Source: Demequina aurantiaca
Lineage (GTDB): Bacteria > Actinomycetota > Actinomycetes > Actinomycetales > Demequinaceae
Direction: 5' to 3'
NCBI RefSeq assembly: GCF_000975135.1
Contig: NZ_BBRF01000003.1
Coordinates: 211,469 to 275,468 of the forward strand
DNA length: 64,000 bases
The stretch's first letter is position 1; each line of letters begins with the position of its first letter. The translations under genes and the position numbers were made by a program. Below are positions 10,435 through 17,783 of the stretch, piece after piece. Under the pieces are notes generated by a model, which was not told where the DNA came from, did no database searches, and saw only the letters and a program-made list of their open reading frames with translations.

Positions 10435-11474
10435 CAGCTGTCCTCCCCTGCCGTCGCCGCCTCGGCATCGGCCGCAATGGTGGTGTCTGTCGTGGGTGTC
10501 GCGTCGAGCGCGCCGCGACGCACCTTGCGGATCTTCTTCTCGCTTACGGGACGCTCGCCCAGGTCCTCGGGCGTCCATTCGGCGTCCGCGGTGGGGTACG
10601 CGCCCTTGGCGGGTCGGCGATGGCGCAACGGGGCGTCCACGCCGGGAGCCATGCGACGGGCGGTCATCAGGAAGCCGGTGTGGCCGATCATGCGGTGATC
10701 GGGCCGCACGGACAAACCCTCGAGGTGCCAGGTGCGCAGCAGGTTCTCCCACGCGTGCGGCTCGGTGAAACCGCCGTGGTCGCGCAGGTCCTCCGCGAGA
10801 CGAGACATCTGAGTGGCCGTCGCGACGTAGGCGAGGAACACGCCGCCGGGGGCGAGAGCATCGGCCGCGGCGTCGATGTTTTCCCACGGCGCGAGCATGT
10901 CCAGGATGACACGGTCCACGGTGCCCGGTTCGGCAACCAGTGCCACCTGGTCCGCGAAGTCGCCGATCTCCAGGCGCCACGCCGGGTGCGGGCCGCCAAA
11001 GTGGGACTCGACGTTGGCGCGGGCGATGTCTGCGAAGTCCGCGCGACGCTCGATCGAGATCAGCTCTCCGCCGTCGCCCACGGCGCGCAGGAGCGACATG
11101 GTGAGCGCGCCGGAACCCACGCCTGCCTCGACCACGCGTGCGCCCGGGTAAATGTCCGCCATCTGAATGATCTGGCCGGCATCCTTGGGGTAGATCACGG
11201 CAGCGCCGCGCGGCATGGACAGCACGAGGTCGCTCAGCAAGGGTCGCAGCACCAGGTAGTCCACCCCCGCGGTGTTGCGAATCACGGTGCCCTCGGGCTG
11301 GCCGATCAGGTCATCGTGCGTGAACTGGCCGCGGTGCGTGTGAAAGGTCTTGCCCGCGTCGAGGGTGATGGTGTGGTGGCGTCCCTTGGCATCGGTCAAC
11401 TGGACGCGGTCGCCTACGCAGAGGGGTCCGCGGCGCTGGTCGGCGCCGGTGGGCGCTGAGGTCGGTGAAGTCAT
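10434..11474 (-). CDS. trmI: tRNA (adenine-N1)-methyltransferase TrmI
   Basis: TrmI methylates A58 in the T-loop of tRNAs using S-adenosylmethionine. The 346-aa protein has an N-terminal beta domain (RVQLTDAKGRHHTITL), the AdoMet motif VVEAGVGSGALTMSLL, and IERRADFADIARANVE and DRVILDMLAPWE in the Rossmann fold. The C-terminal ~50 residues are a low-complexity Ala/Thr/Glu tail. It heads the pupylation operon, the same neighbour order known in mycobacteria (Rv2118c near mpa). A TAGACT box six bases before the ATG suggests a leaderless mRNA. Confidence 0.93.
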   Translation of the reverse strand: MTSPTSAPTGADQRRGPLCVGDRVQLTDAKGRHHTITLDAGKTFHTHRGQFTHDDLIGQPEGTVIRNTAGVDYLVLRPLLSDLVLSMPRGAAVIYPKDAGQIIQMADIYPGARVVEAGVGSGALTMSLLRAVGDGGELISIERRADFADIARANVESHFGGPHPAWRLEIGDFADQVALVAEPGTVDRVILDMLAPWENIDAAADALAPGGVFLAYVATATQMSRLAEDLRDHGGFTEPHAWENLLRTWHLEGLSVRPDHRMIGHTGFLMTARRMAPGVDAPLRHRRPAKGAYPTADAEWTPEDLGERPVSEKKIRKVRRGALDATPTTDTTIAADAEAATAGEDS

Positions 11475-11480
11475 GCGCCC

Positions 11481-11486
11481 AGTCTA
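11481..11486 (-). promoter_or_regulatory. -10 box for leaderless trmI transcript
   Basis: TAGACT on the minus strand ends six bases before the trmI ATG (11474), so transcription would begin at or next to the start codon. This promoter probably drives the trmI-arc-dop-pup-pafA run. Confidence 0.5.
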
Positions 11487-11493
11487 GGGCGCG

Positions 11494-12603
11494 TTACTGC
11501 AGGGCTCCCTGCACGTCCTGGGCTCGCACGACGCCGATGACGTGGCCATGTTCCACGACCGCCCACACCTCGGTCTTGCCCCACCACTGCTGCAGGAAGT
11601 TGACGAACTCGCGGCCGTGCAGGTCTGGGCTCATCTCCGCACCCCGCGGCATCGGCATGGTGACGGACTGCAAGTGAGTGTGCGCGCGCTCGGACTCCGG
11701 CACGGCGTCGATCAGTGACACCGGGAAGTGACCGGCAGGGGCGCGGTCCGCTGCGAGCACGACGACCTCGAGGGCGCCGGCACGGGCGGCGAGCTGGGCT
11801 GCCTCGTGAACGGTGGCGGCGAACGGGATGGGGACGGCGGTCACCATCAGCGACCGTGCGCCGATGCTCTCCACGCGGGTCATGGTGGTGGCCACCTTGA
11901 GCGCATTCGATGCTGCTGGCCACAGCAGACCGAAGATCAGGACAGCCCACAGCATGCTGAAAATGCTGGGCGTGGAGCCACGCAGGAACGGCACTCCGAT
12001 GGCGAAGACCACGACGCCGATGGCGACCACGCGGCCGGCCCAGGCGGCCACAATCGTGCCGCGGTTGCGGTTCTTCGTTGCACCCCAGACGATGGCCTCG
12101 AGCACGCGGCCGCCATCCATGGGGATGCCCGGGAGGGCGTTGAAGGCGGCGAGCAGCAGGTTGGCCCACACCACCCACCACAGCGCGGCTCCCAGCAGGC
12201 CACCCGGCGTGGTCGCCTGCAGAGCGGCGGCGACGACGCCGGCGATGACCACGTTGGCGGCGGGACCCGCGAGCGAGACCACGCCGTTGACGAGCGGGGT
12301 GAGGTTGCGCGAGTCGAATGACGTGTGCCCGCCCCACAGGGTGAGGACGATCTCGTGAACGTCTCTCTTGAACGCGCGCGCCGCGATGGCGTGCGCGACC
12401 TCGTGCAGAAACACGGACACGATGAGCGCGGCGGCCAGGATCAGCCCGATGGTGAACCCGCGGCGGGTGATGCCGTCCTCGGATGAGCTCAGCAGGAAGG
12501 CGAGAAGCACCAACATGATGAGGGTCGACGGCTGGACGACGACGCGGGCTCCGAGCACACGACCGAAGGAGATTCCGCGAGTGCCTTGATTCTGATCTGC
12601 CAT
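11494..12603 (-). CDS. M50-family site-2 protease with C-terminal CBS pair
   Basis: An integral-membrane zinc metalloprotease of the Rip3/SpoIVFB class (369 aa). The HEVAH motif gives zinc ligands H67 and H71 with catalytic E68, and the third ligand is D163 in GIPMDGGRV. About six hydrophobic segments occupy residues 25-240. The C-terminal part (about 245-369) looks like a CBS pair that may sense nucleotides. Such proteases cut membrane-bound regulators; the substrate here is unknown. It is transcribed away from the RecB-like gene, with 71 bp between them and a TACGGT box six bases before its ATG. Confidence 0.88.
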   Translation of the reverse strand: MADQNQGTRGISFGRVLGARVVVQPSTLIMLVLLAFLLSSSEDGITRRGFTIGLILAAALIVSVFLHEVAHAIAARAFKRDVHEIVLTLWGGHTSFDSRNLTPLVNGVVSLAGPAANVVIAGVVAAALQATTPGGLLGAALWWVVWANLLLAAFNALPGIPMDGGRVLEAIVWGATKNRNRGTIVAAWAGRVVAIGVVVFAIGVPFLRGSTPSIFSMLWAVLIFGLLWPAASNALKVATTMTRVESIGARSLMVTAVPIPFAATVHEAAQLAARAGALEVVVLAADRAPAGHFPVSLIDAVPESERAHTHLQSVTMPMPRGAEMSPDLHGREFVNFLQQWWGKTEVWAVVEHGHVIGVVRAQDVQGALQ

Positions 12604-12609
12604 GTGTCC

Positions 12610-12615
12610 ACCGTA
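12610..12615 (-). promoter_or_regulatory. -10 box for leaderless M50 protease transcript
   Basis: TACGGT on the minus strand, six bases before the ATG at 12603. It lies opposite the TACTGT box of the divergent gene. Confidence 0.45.
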
Positions 12616-12662
12616 GATGGTCGCGGGGGTGATGCCTTTCGCTGGTTGTCACCGGGCCGTCC

Positions 12663-12668
12663 TACTGT
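12663..12668 (+). promoter_or_regulatory. -10 box for leaderless RecB-like nuclease transcript
   Basis: TACTGT ends six bases before the ATG at 12675. No ribosome-binding sequence lies between them. Confidence 0.5.
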
Positions 12669-12674
12669 GGTCAC

Positions 12675-13586
12675 ATGAGTGACACCGCGAAATCTTCCGG
12701 CGCCGATGACCCCGTGACCGTGACCACCCCCGTCAAGTCCGGGCGTGGCCGGGGCCCGCGCAAGCCTGCACTTTCACCCTCGCGCGCCGGCGACTTCCGC
12801 CAGTGCCCGCTGATGTTCCGCCTGCGCCTGGTCGACAAGGTGCCGGAGCCGCCCTCTCCTGCGGCCACTCTGGGAACGCTGGTGCACGCCGTCCTCGAGG
12901 ACCTTTACGACCTTCCCGCGGGCGAACGCACCCTCGTTGCGGCCTCCGCCATGGTGGAGCCCAAGTGGCAGGAGATGCTCGCCAAGCAGCCCGACCTCGC
13001 GGGCCTGCACGAGGACGATGCCGCACTCAGGACCTGGTTCGGGACGGGCAATGAGCGACTCGCGAACTACTTTCGACTCGAGAATCCGCAGCGGCTTGAG
13101 CCTGCCGCCCGCGAGGAATTTGTTGAGTTTCAGCTCGAGGATGGGCCCCTGCTGCGCGGCTTCATCGACCGCGTCGACATTGCGCCCGACGGCGCCATTC
13201 GGCTCATCGACTACAAGACCGGCAAGAAGCCGCTGCCGCAGTACTCCACGAAGGAACAGTTTCAGATGCGGTTCTACGCGCTGCTCGTGGAGCGTCTGCG
13301 CGGTCGCCGCCCCGCGCTGCTGCAGCTGCTGTTCCTGCGTGATGGCGGCACCATCGAGTTGCGCCCGGACGCCGGCGACCTGGAGAAGGTGGAGTTCGAG
13401 ATCCGTGAGTTGTGGAACGACATCTCCGCCGCGGCTCGGGCAGGCCAGTTCAGGCCCAAGAAATCCAAGCTGTGCGGCTGGTGCAATTTCCAAGAGCTAT
13501 GTCCGGAGTTTGGTGGCACGCCTCCCCCGCTGGATCCTGCCGCGGTGGAGCGCTCGCTTGGCGTCAAGGTCGACGTTGCAGACTGA
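12675..13586 (+). CDS. RecB-family PD-(D/E)XK nuclease with Fe-S cysteines
   Basis: A 303-aa stand-alone nuclease related to the C-terminal domain of RecB/AddB (Rv2119 type). Active-site residues visible are H71, D165 (FIDRVD), D179 and K181 in LIDYKTG, and Q195 in EQFQMRFYA. Four cysteines, C44 and C267/C270/C276 (CGWCNFQELC), match the 4Fe-4S staple of AddB-type nucleases. Its partner helicase is not adjacent. It is probably a DNA-repair exonuclease. The stop is two bases from the stop of the convergent HAD gene. Confidence 0.9.
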   Translation: MSDTAKSSGADDPVTVTTPVKSGRGRGPRKPALSPSRAGDFRQCPLMFRLRLVDKVPEPPSPAATLGTLVHAVLEDLYDLPAGERTLVAASAMVEPKWQEMLAKQPDLAGLHEDDAALRTWFGTGNERLANYFRLENPQRLEPAAREEFVEFQLEDGPLLRGFIDRVDIAPDGAIRLIDYKTGKKPLPQYSTKEQFQMRFYALLVERLRGRRPALLQLLFLRDGGTIELRPDAGDLEKVEFEIRELWNDISAAARAGQFRPKKSKLCGWCNFQELCPEFGGTPPPLDPAAVERSLGVKVDVAD

Positions 13587-13588
13587 CG

Positions 13589-14281
13589 CTAGTTGTCGGA
13601 ACCGAGATCGTCGATGGTGCGGCCGCCGGCAATCTTGGACAGTTCATCGAGGCCGATGCCGTCGAGGCTGCGCACGCGGCTGAGGCCCGGGCGCGCGTCA
13701 GTCAACGGCGTGAGACGCCTGACCGCGATCGTGTGGGCGCCCGAGGCGAGGGCCGCGGCGACGCCCGCCGGTGAGTCCTCGATCGCCACACAGTCGGCAA
13801 TCGACACGCCCAGTCGCTCCGCCGCGAGCAGGAACGACTCGGGGTGTGGCTTGCCATGCGTGACCTCGTCGCCGGTCACCACGGCTGCGAAAGCATCGGG
13901 AATGCGGGTGATTGCCGCCGTCGCGAGGGACGAATAGGACATGGTCACCAGGGCGCACGGTATGCCGGCACCCACCACGAGGTCCAGCAGCGTGCGGGCA
14001 TCCTGCTGCCAAGGGGTATGGGCGCGCACCTCGTCGGTGACCCGGCGCAGCAGGTAGCCGATGATGTCCTCGACGCTCATGTCGACGCCGTGCTCCTGCA
14101 GGACCTGGGCGGACAGTGTCAGCGGGTTACCGACCAACTGCAAACCGTCTGCGTCCGTCCACTCGACACCGAACCGCGAGGCGAGCTCTCTTTCCGCGCC
14201 AATCCAGTACGGCTCAGAGTCTATGAGGGTGCCGTCCATATCCCAGAGGACGGCGGCAGGGCGCATAGGTGAAGAGTTCAT
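13589..14281 (-). CDS. HAD-superfamily phosphatase (beta-phosphoglucomutase-like)
   Basis: A 230-aa HAD hydrolase: WDMDGTLIDSE provides nucleophile D14 and acid D16, VTMSYS is motif II, GKPHPE holds the motif III Lys, and AIEDSPAGVAAA is motif IV. A helical cap domain follows motif I. It probably dephosphorylates a small phosphorylated sugar or nucleotide; the substrate is not predictable. ATG at 14281 is used; MRPAAVLWDMD at 14266 is a shorter alternative. Its promoter region overlaps that of the divergent PAC2 gene. Confidence 0.88.
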   Translation of the reverse strand: MNSSPMRPAAVLWDMDGTLIDSEPYWIGAERELASRFGVEWTDADGLQLVGNPLTLSAQVLQEHGVDMSVEDIIGYLLRRVTDEVRAHTPWQQDARTLLDLVVGAGIPCALVTMSYSSLATAAITRIPDAFAAVVTGDEVTHGKPHPESFLLAAERLGVSIADCVAIEDSPAGVAAALASGAHTIAVRRLTPLTDARPGLSRVRSLDGIGLDELSKIAGGRTIDDLGSDN

Positions 14282-14294
14282 AGGAGGTTAAGTC

Positions 14295-14300
14295 TAGGCT
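14295..14300 (+). promoter_or_regulatory. -10 box for leaderless PAC2 transcript
   Basis: TAGGCT ends six bases before the ATG at 14307. On the other strand TAGACT (14291-14296) stands nine bases before the HAD gene ATG, so the two divergent -10 boxes overlap by two bases and the genes could compete for polymerase. Confidence 0.45.
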
Positions 14301-14306
14301 GGGCGC

Positions 14307-15170
14307 ATGAGTAGCGAGAATGACCCTTTGACGCTTGGTCGCAACGAGTCGATCATGATCGCCGCCTTCGAGGGCTGGAACGATGCCGGGTCGGCGGCCT
14401 CTGCCGCCCTGGACCACCTCGTCCAAGGGTGGAACGCCGGCGAATACGCGACCCTGGACTCCGAGAAATACCATGATTTCCAGGTCAATCGGCCGACGAT
14501 CTCGCGGTTGCCGTCGGGAGATCGGGTGGTGTCGTGGCCCGGCACTATCCTCTCCACCACGTCTGGTCCTTGGGAGTCGGACCGCAAGCTTGCGCTCGTG
14601 CGAGGAATCGAGCCGTCCATGCGGTGGCGCGGCTTCGCGGGCGAGATACTGGACCATGCGGCGGACCTGGGGGTGACGACGCTGATCACCTGCGGCGCAC
14701 TGTTGGTCGACGCTCCTCACACTCGCCCCTTGCCCACGTTTGTCACCAGCGAGGACGCCGAGGCACGGCAGCGCTTCGACCTCGAGCGCTCCGACTACGA
14801 CGGACCCACCGGCATCCTGGGAGTGCTCGGTCACGAGGCAAGCCTGCGCGGGATTCGGGTGCTGTCGATGTGGGTGGGAATCCCCCACTACGTGGGTCAC
14901 CCGCCCAGCCCCAAGGGCACCATGGCGCTCCTGGGTCAGCTGGAGCGCTTCATCGGCGAGCCGATCGACCTCGCCGACCTGCCGTACGAGGCCGAGGCCT
15001 GGCAGCGCGGCGCGGATGAACTCTCCGAGGAGGACGAGGAAGTCGCCGAGCACGTCAAGCAGCTCGAGGAGTTGATGGACGAGACCAGCCTTCCCGAGGC
15101 ATCTGGCGAGGCCATTGCCGCCGAGTTCGAGCAGTTCCTGCGCCGTCGCGACGGCGGGCCCAACAAGTAG
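14307..15170 (+). CDS. PAC2 family protein
   Basis: A 287-aa protein of the PAC2 (proteasome assembly chaperone 2) family, similar to mycobacterial Rv2125. Recognisable parts are IAAFEGWNDAGSAAS at the N-terminus, TRPLPTFVTS, and GIPHYVGHPPSPKG in the middle. The C-terminal ~70 residues are highly acidic (EEDEEVAEHVKQLEEL). In archaea and eukaryotes PAC2 relatives act on proteasomes, but the bacterial role is undefined. It is noteworthy here because the pup locus 4 kb away has no proteasome genes. Confidence 0.88.
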   Translation: MSSENDPLTLGRNESIMIAAFEGWNDAGSAASAALDHLVQGWNAGEYATLDSEKYHDFQVNRPTISRLPSGDRVVSWPGTILSTTSGPWESDRKLALVRGIEPSMRWRGFAGEILDHAADLGVTTLITCGALLVDAPHTRPLPTFVTSEDAEARQRFDLERSDYDGPTGILGVLGHEASLRGIRVLSMWVGIPHYVGHPPSPKGTMALLGQLERFIGEPIDLADLPYEAEAWQRGADELSEEDEEVAEHVKQLEELMDETSLPEASGEAIAAEFEQFLRRRDGGPNK

Positions 15171-15181
15171 TTCCGAGTCGG

Positions 15182-16042
15182 CTAGGTCGCCGCGATGGTG
15201 CCGGTGGCGAGGAGCGCCACGATGACCGCCGCGAATCCCAGCCGGTAAATCACGAACGGCATGAACGAGTGGTTCGTGATGAGCCTGAGGAACCACACGA
15301 TCACGATGTATCCCACAACGAAGGCCACCACGGCCGCCAAGATGGTGTTGGCCCAGCCCACTCCGCCCGTCTCGGTAATCTCCTGATAGTTGCTGGCGGC
15401 CTGGTAGAACCCCGATCCGAGGACGGCGGGAATGGCCAACAGGAACGAATACCGCGCTGCCGCCTCGCGGGTGAGGCCTAGGAACAGGGCCATCGAGATG
15501 GTGCCGCCCGAGCGTGAGACACCCGGGATGAGCGCGGCCGCCTGCGCGAGGCCAAGCAGCACAGCATCCTTGCCGGTGAGTTCGGTCAGCTCACGCTTCT
15601 TGGCTCCAACCTTGTCTGCCCAGCCCAGTACCAGGCCAAAGAGCGCGAGGGTGATGGCGGTGAGGTAGAGATTGCGCAGGGTGGTCTCGATGGCGTCTTG
15701 GAACAGCAAGCCGAGCACCACGATGGGGAATGAGCCGATGATGACCCACCACCCCAGCCGGGCATCGGGGCTGTGGGCGCCGAAGCGGGCTCGGCGATCC
15801 GCGCCGTCCTTGCCGCGAAGCGCATTGATCCACGCGGAGATGATCCGCACAATGTCCTTGCGGAAGTACAGCAGTACGGCCGCCTCGGTGCCGATCTGGA
15901 TGATGGCGGTGAACGCCGCGCCGGGGTCGCCACCGCTAGGCAGCAGCGGACCGATGGCCCGAACGTGCGCGCTGGAGGAGATCGGCAAGAACTCCGTGAG
16001 GCCCTGGACGATTCCGAGGACGATCGATTCCCACCAATTCAT
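15182..16042 (-). CDS. uppP: Undecaprenyl-diphosphate phosphatase
   Basis: UppP recycles undecaprenyl pyrophosphate to the monophosphate carrier needed for peptidoglycan and other surface polymers; overexpression is linked to bacitracin tolerance. The 286-aa membrane protein has the signature GLTEFLPISSSAH (E17 and following) and the second motif GVSRSGGTISMAL. About eight hydrophobic segments follow. The start MNWWESIVLGIVQG at 16042 matches the family; a frame running to 16105 adds a basic leader without family resemblance. Confidence 0.95.
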   Translation of the reverse strand: MNWWESIVLGIVQGLTEFLPISSSAHVRAIGPLLPSGGDPGAAFTAIIQIGTEAAVLLYFRKDIVRIISAWINALRGKDGADRRARFGAHSPDARLGWWVIIGSFPIVVLGLLFQDAIETTLRNLYLTAITLALFGLVLGWADKVGAKKRELTELTGKDAVLLGLAQAAALIPGVSRSGGTISMALFLGLTREAAARYSFLLAIPAVLGSGFYQAASNYQEITETGGVGWANTILAAVVAFVVGYIVIVWFLRLITNHSFMPFVIYRLGFAAVIVALLATGTIAAT

Positions 16043-16094
16043 AATCGCAACAGTAATACCCGCGCGCCGCCTACAGCCGTCGCCACGCGCGCGG

Positions 16095-16100
16095 TAAGTT
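16095..16100 (+). promoter_or_regulatory. -10 box for leaderless aldo/keto reductase transcript
   Basis: TAAGTT ends seven bases before the ATG at 16108, in the 65-bp gap that divides uppP from this divergent gene. Confidence 0.45.
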
Positions 16101-16107
16101 CGCACTC

Positions 16108-17070
16108 ATGCAGCGCAATCGAGTCGGAACCAGCGGCCTTGAGGTGTCAGAGCTCGCGCTCGGCACCATGACCTGGAGCCGCGACACGAATGCGGATGAG
16201 GCGGGCGGCCAGCTCGACGCGTTCCTTAACGCGGGCGGCACCCTGGTGGATACTGCGGCCTCGTACGCGGAGGGCGGCTCCGAGGCGCTCATCGGCGCGA
16301 TGCTGGGAGGCACCGTGGCACGCCGCGACCTTCAGATCTGCACCAAGGCGGGCATCCGCCGGACCGCATCGGGCGGCTTTGTGGACGCGTCGCGCGACAC
16401 GATGCTCGACACCCTGGACGAGTCGCTCGCACGCATGGGCACCGACCACGTGGACCTGTGGCTCGTGCACGCCTACGATTCCCGCACGCCGCTCGAGGAG
16501 ACGCTGCACGCCCTCGAGATCGCAGTCAACTCCGGCCGCGCGCGCTACGTTGGGGTCTCCAACTTCCCCGGCTGGGCCACCGCCCGGATCGGCACCTTGG
16601 CGACGGGACGTCCATCCATCGCCGCCACCCAGGTCGAGTACTCGCTCCTTCAACGCGGCATCGAGCGCGAGGTAGTGCCCGCTGCTGCTGACATCGGCAT
16701 GGGCGTCATGGCCTGGTCACCCCTGGGTCGAGGCGTCCTCACCGGCAAGTACCGCTCATCGATCCCTGCCGACTCGCGGGCCGCCTCCGAGCACCTCGCC
16801 GGTTTCGTGGATCCCTATCTCAACGACCACTCCACGACGGTCGTCGAGGCCTTGGCCACCGCCGCCGAAGGACTTGGCGCGACCGCACAGGAACTTGCGC
16901 TCGGATGGGTGCTCGCGCAGCCGCACATTGCCACCGCCGTCGTGGGGGCACGCACCGCGGAGCAGCTGGAGCTGTCGCTCAACGCGACCCGCAACCGTGT
17001 TCCCGCAGCAATAGTCGACGTGCTGGACGAGGTCACGGCTCCACCGTTGGGATACCCGGAACGACGTTAG
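16108..17070 (+). CDS. Aldo/keto reductase
   Basis: A 320-aa TIM-barrel NADPH-dependent oxidoreductase of the YajO/Tas-like branch. The catalytic residues appear as D48 and Y53 in VDTAASYAEGGSE, the lysine in ICTKAGIRR, and the histidine in LWLVHAYD. The NADPH site VVGARTAEQL lies near the C-terminus. It probably reduces aldehydes; the natural substrate cannot be inferred. It is monocistronic, converging on the acidic protein gene. Confidence 0.92.
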   Translation: MQRNRVGTSGLEVSELALGTMTWSRDTNADEAGGQLDAFLNAGGTLVDTAASYAEGGSEALIGAMLGGTVARRDLQICTKAGIRRTASGGFVDASRDTMLDTLDESLARMGTDHVDLWLVHAYDSRTPLEETLHALEIAVNSGRARYVGVSNFPGWATARIGTLATGRPSIAATQVEYSLLQRGIEREVVPAAADIGMGVMAWSPLGRGVLTGKYRSSIPADSRAASEHLAGFVDPYLNDHSTTVVEALATAAEGLGATAQELALGWVLAQPHIATAVVGARTAEQLELSLNATRNRVPAAIVDVLDEVTAPPLGYPERR

Positions 17071-17096
17071 GCGCGAGCCGCAAGGGCCCGCAGGAT

Positions 17097-17126
17097 GGGG
17101 AGGTGATTGAGGTGCACACCCTCCCC
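17097..17126. terminator. Candidate bidirectional hairpin terminator
   Basis: GGGGAGG (17097-17103) pairs with CCTCCCC (17120-17126) in the 67-bp gap between two convergent genes. There is no T-run, as is common for high-GC terminators. Confidence 0.4.
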
Positions 17127-17137
17127 CGTGCCGTGCG

Positions 17138-17464
17138 CTACCTCAGGTCGAACTCGTCGAGGTCGTCATCTAGGTCGTCTTCGTCTTCCTCGGCATGGGG
17201 ATCGATCGCCTCGTCATCGTCGCCGGTGACGTCCTCGTCATCTTCCTCATCGTCGTACTGGTCGTCATCCTCAAGCACGAGTGGCAGCGACTCGGCGAAC
17301 TCGACGTCGAGCGCCTCCTCGTATGCCTCGAAGGCCTCCGCCACGGCATCGTATGCATCGTCGGCTGCGGCATCGACCGGGCTACGCCGGGTCGCGACGG
17401 CGTCCAGGTGTGTCTCCAACGCTGCGACCAGGAGTCGCAGAGCCTCGCGCGCTTGTGTGCTCAT
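17138..17464 (-). CDS. Conserved acidic protein of unknown function
   Basis: A 108-aa protein. Residues 1-60 are Ala-rich and helical (REALRLLVAALETHLDAV); residues 62-108 are almost entirely Asp and Glu with few other residues, giving a very low predicted pI. Such tails occur in DNA-mimic or nucleic-acid-avoiding proteins, but no function is assigned. It is divergent from the DUF5703 gene (30 bp apart), and small proteins of this kind accompany DUF5703 in other actinobacteria. A TACCGT box lies seven bases before the ATG. Confidence 0.75.
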   Translation of the reverse strand: MSTQAREALRLLVAALETHLDAVATRRSPVDAAADDAYDAVAEAFEAYEEALDVEFAESLPLVLEDDDQYDDEEDDEDVTGDDDEAIDPHAEEDEDDLDDDLDEFDLR

Positions 17465-17471
17465 GGTTATG

Positions 17472-17477
17472 ACGGTA
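17472..17477 (-). promoter_or_regulatory. -10 box for leaderless acidic-protein transcript
   Basis: TACCGT on the minus strand, seven bases before the ATG at 17464, within a 30-bp divergent gap. Confidence 0.4.
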
Positions 17478-17503
17478 CCCGCGGAACCGATTAAATGGGA
17501 GGG

Positions 17504-17764
17504 ATGATGAAAGAACCTTCAACTCGCACGGACGCCCACGTGGTGTCGCCACGCCGCTCAGGCGAGTCGCCCAACCGCCATTTTGAGTGGCGTGTGGTCG
17601 ACATTGCTCGGGATGTCTCCTACTCCGAGGCGCGCGGCATCCTCACCGAACAGGCCGAATACGGCCAATGGGAGCTCGCGCGGTCGGTGCTGTACGAAGG
17701 GGGCGCCCGCCGTGTCTGGCTAAGACGCCGGGTGATGAGGCTGCAGCGCACCGATGCCTTCTAA
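17504..17764 (+). CDS. DUF5703 family protein
   Basis: A small basic protein (86 aa from 17504). The core FEWRVVDIARDVSYSEARGIL, EQAEYGQWELARSVLY and RRVWLRRRVMRL matches the DUF5703 pattern known from actinobacteria (mycobacterial Rv2137c region). Function is unknown. Three ATGs occur at 17495, 17504 and 17507. GGGAGGG (17497-17503) abuts the second and is three bases from the third, so one of the latter two is the likely start. The gene lies next to the M20 peptidase gene, as it does in mycobacteria. Confidence 0.8.
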   Translation: MMKEPSTRTDAHVVSPRRSGESPNRHFEWRVVDIARDVSYSEARGILTEQAEYGQWELARSVLYEGGARRVWLRRRVMRLQRTDAF

Positions 17765-17783
17765 CGCCGACGCAGCGGGTGGT

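Noticed and set aside
10435..10980. Extension of the ARC frame upstream of 10434
   Set aside because: It runs inside trmI, is Arg/Gly-rich shadow sequence, and the ATG at 10434 gives the ARC coiled coil exactly at the trmI stop.
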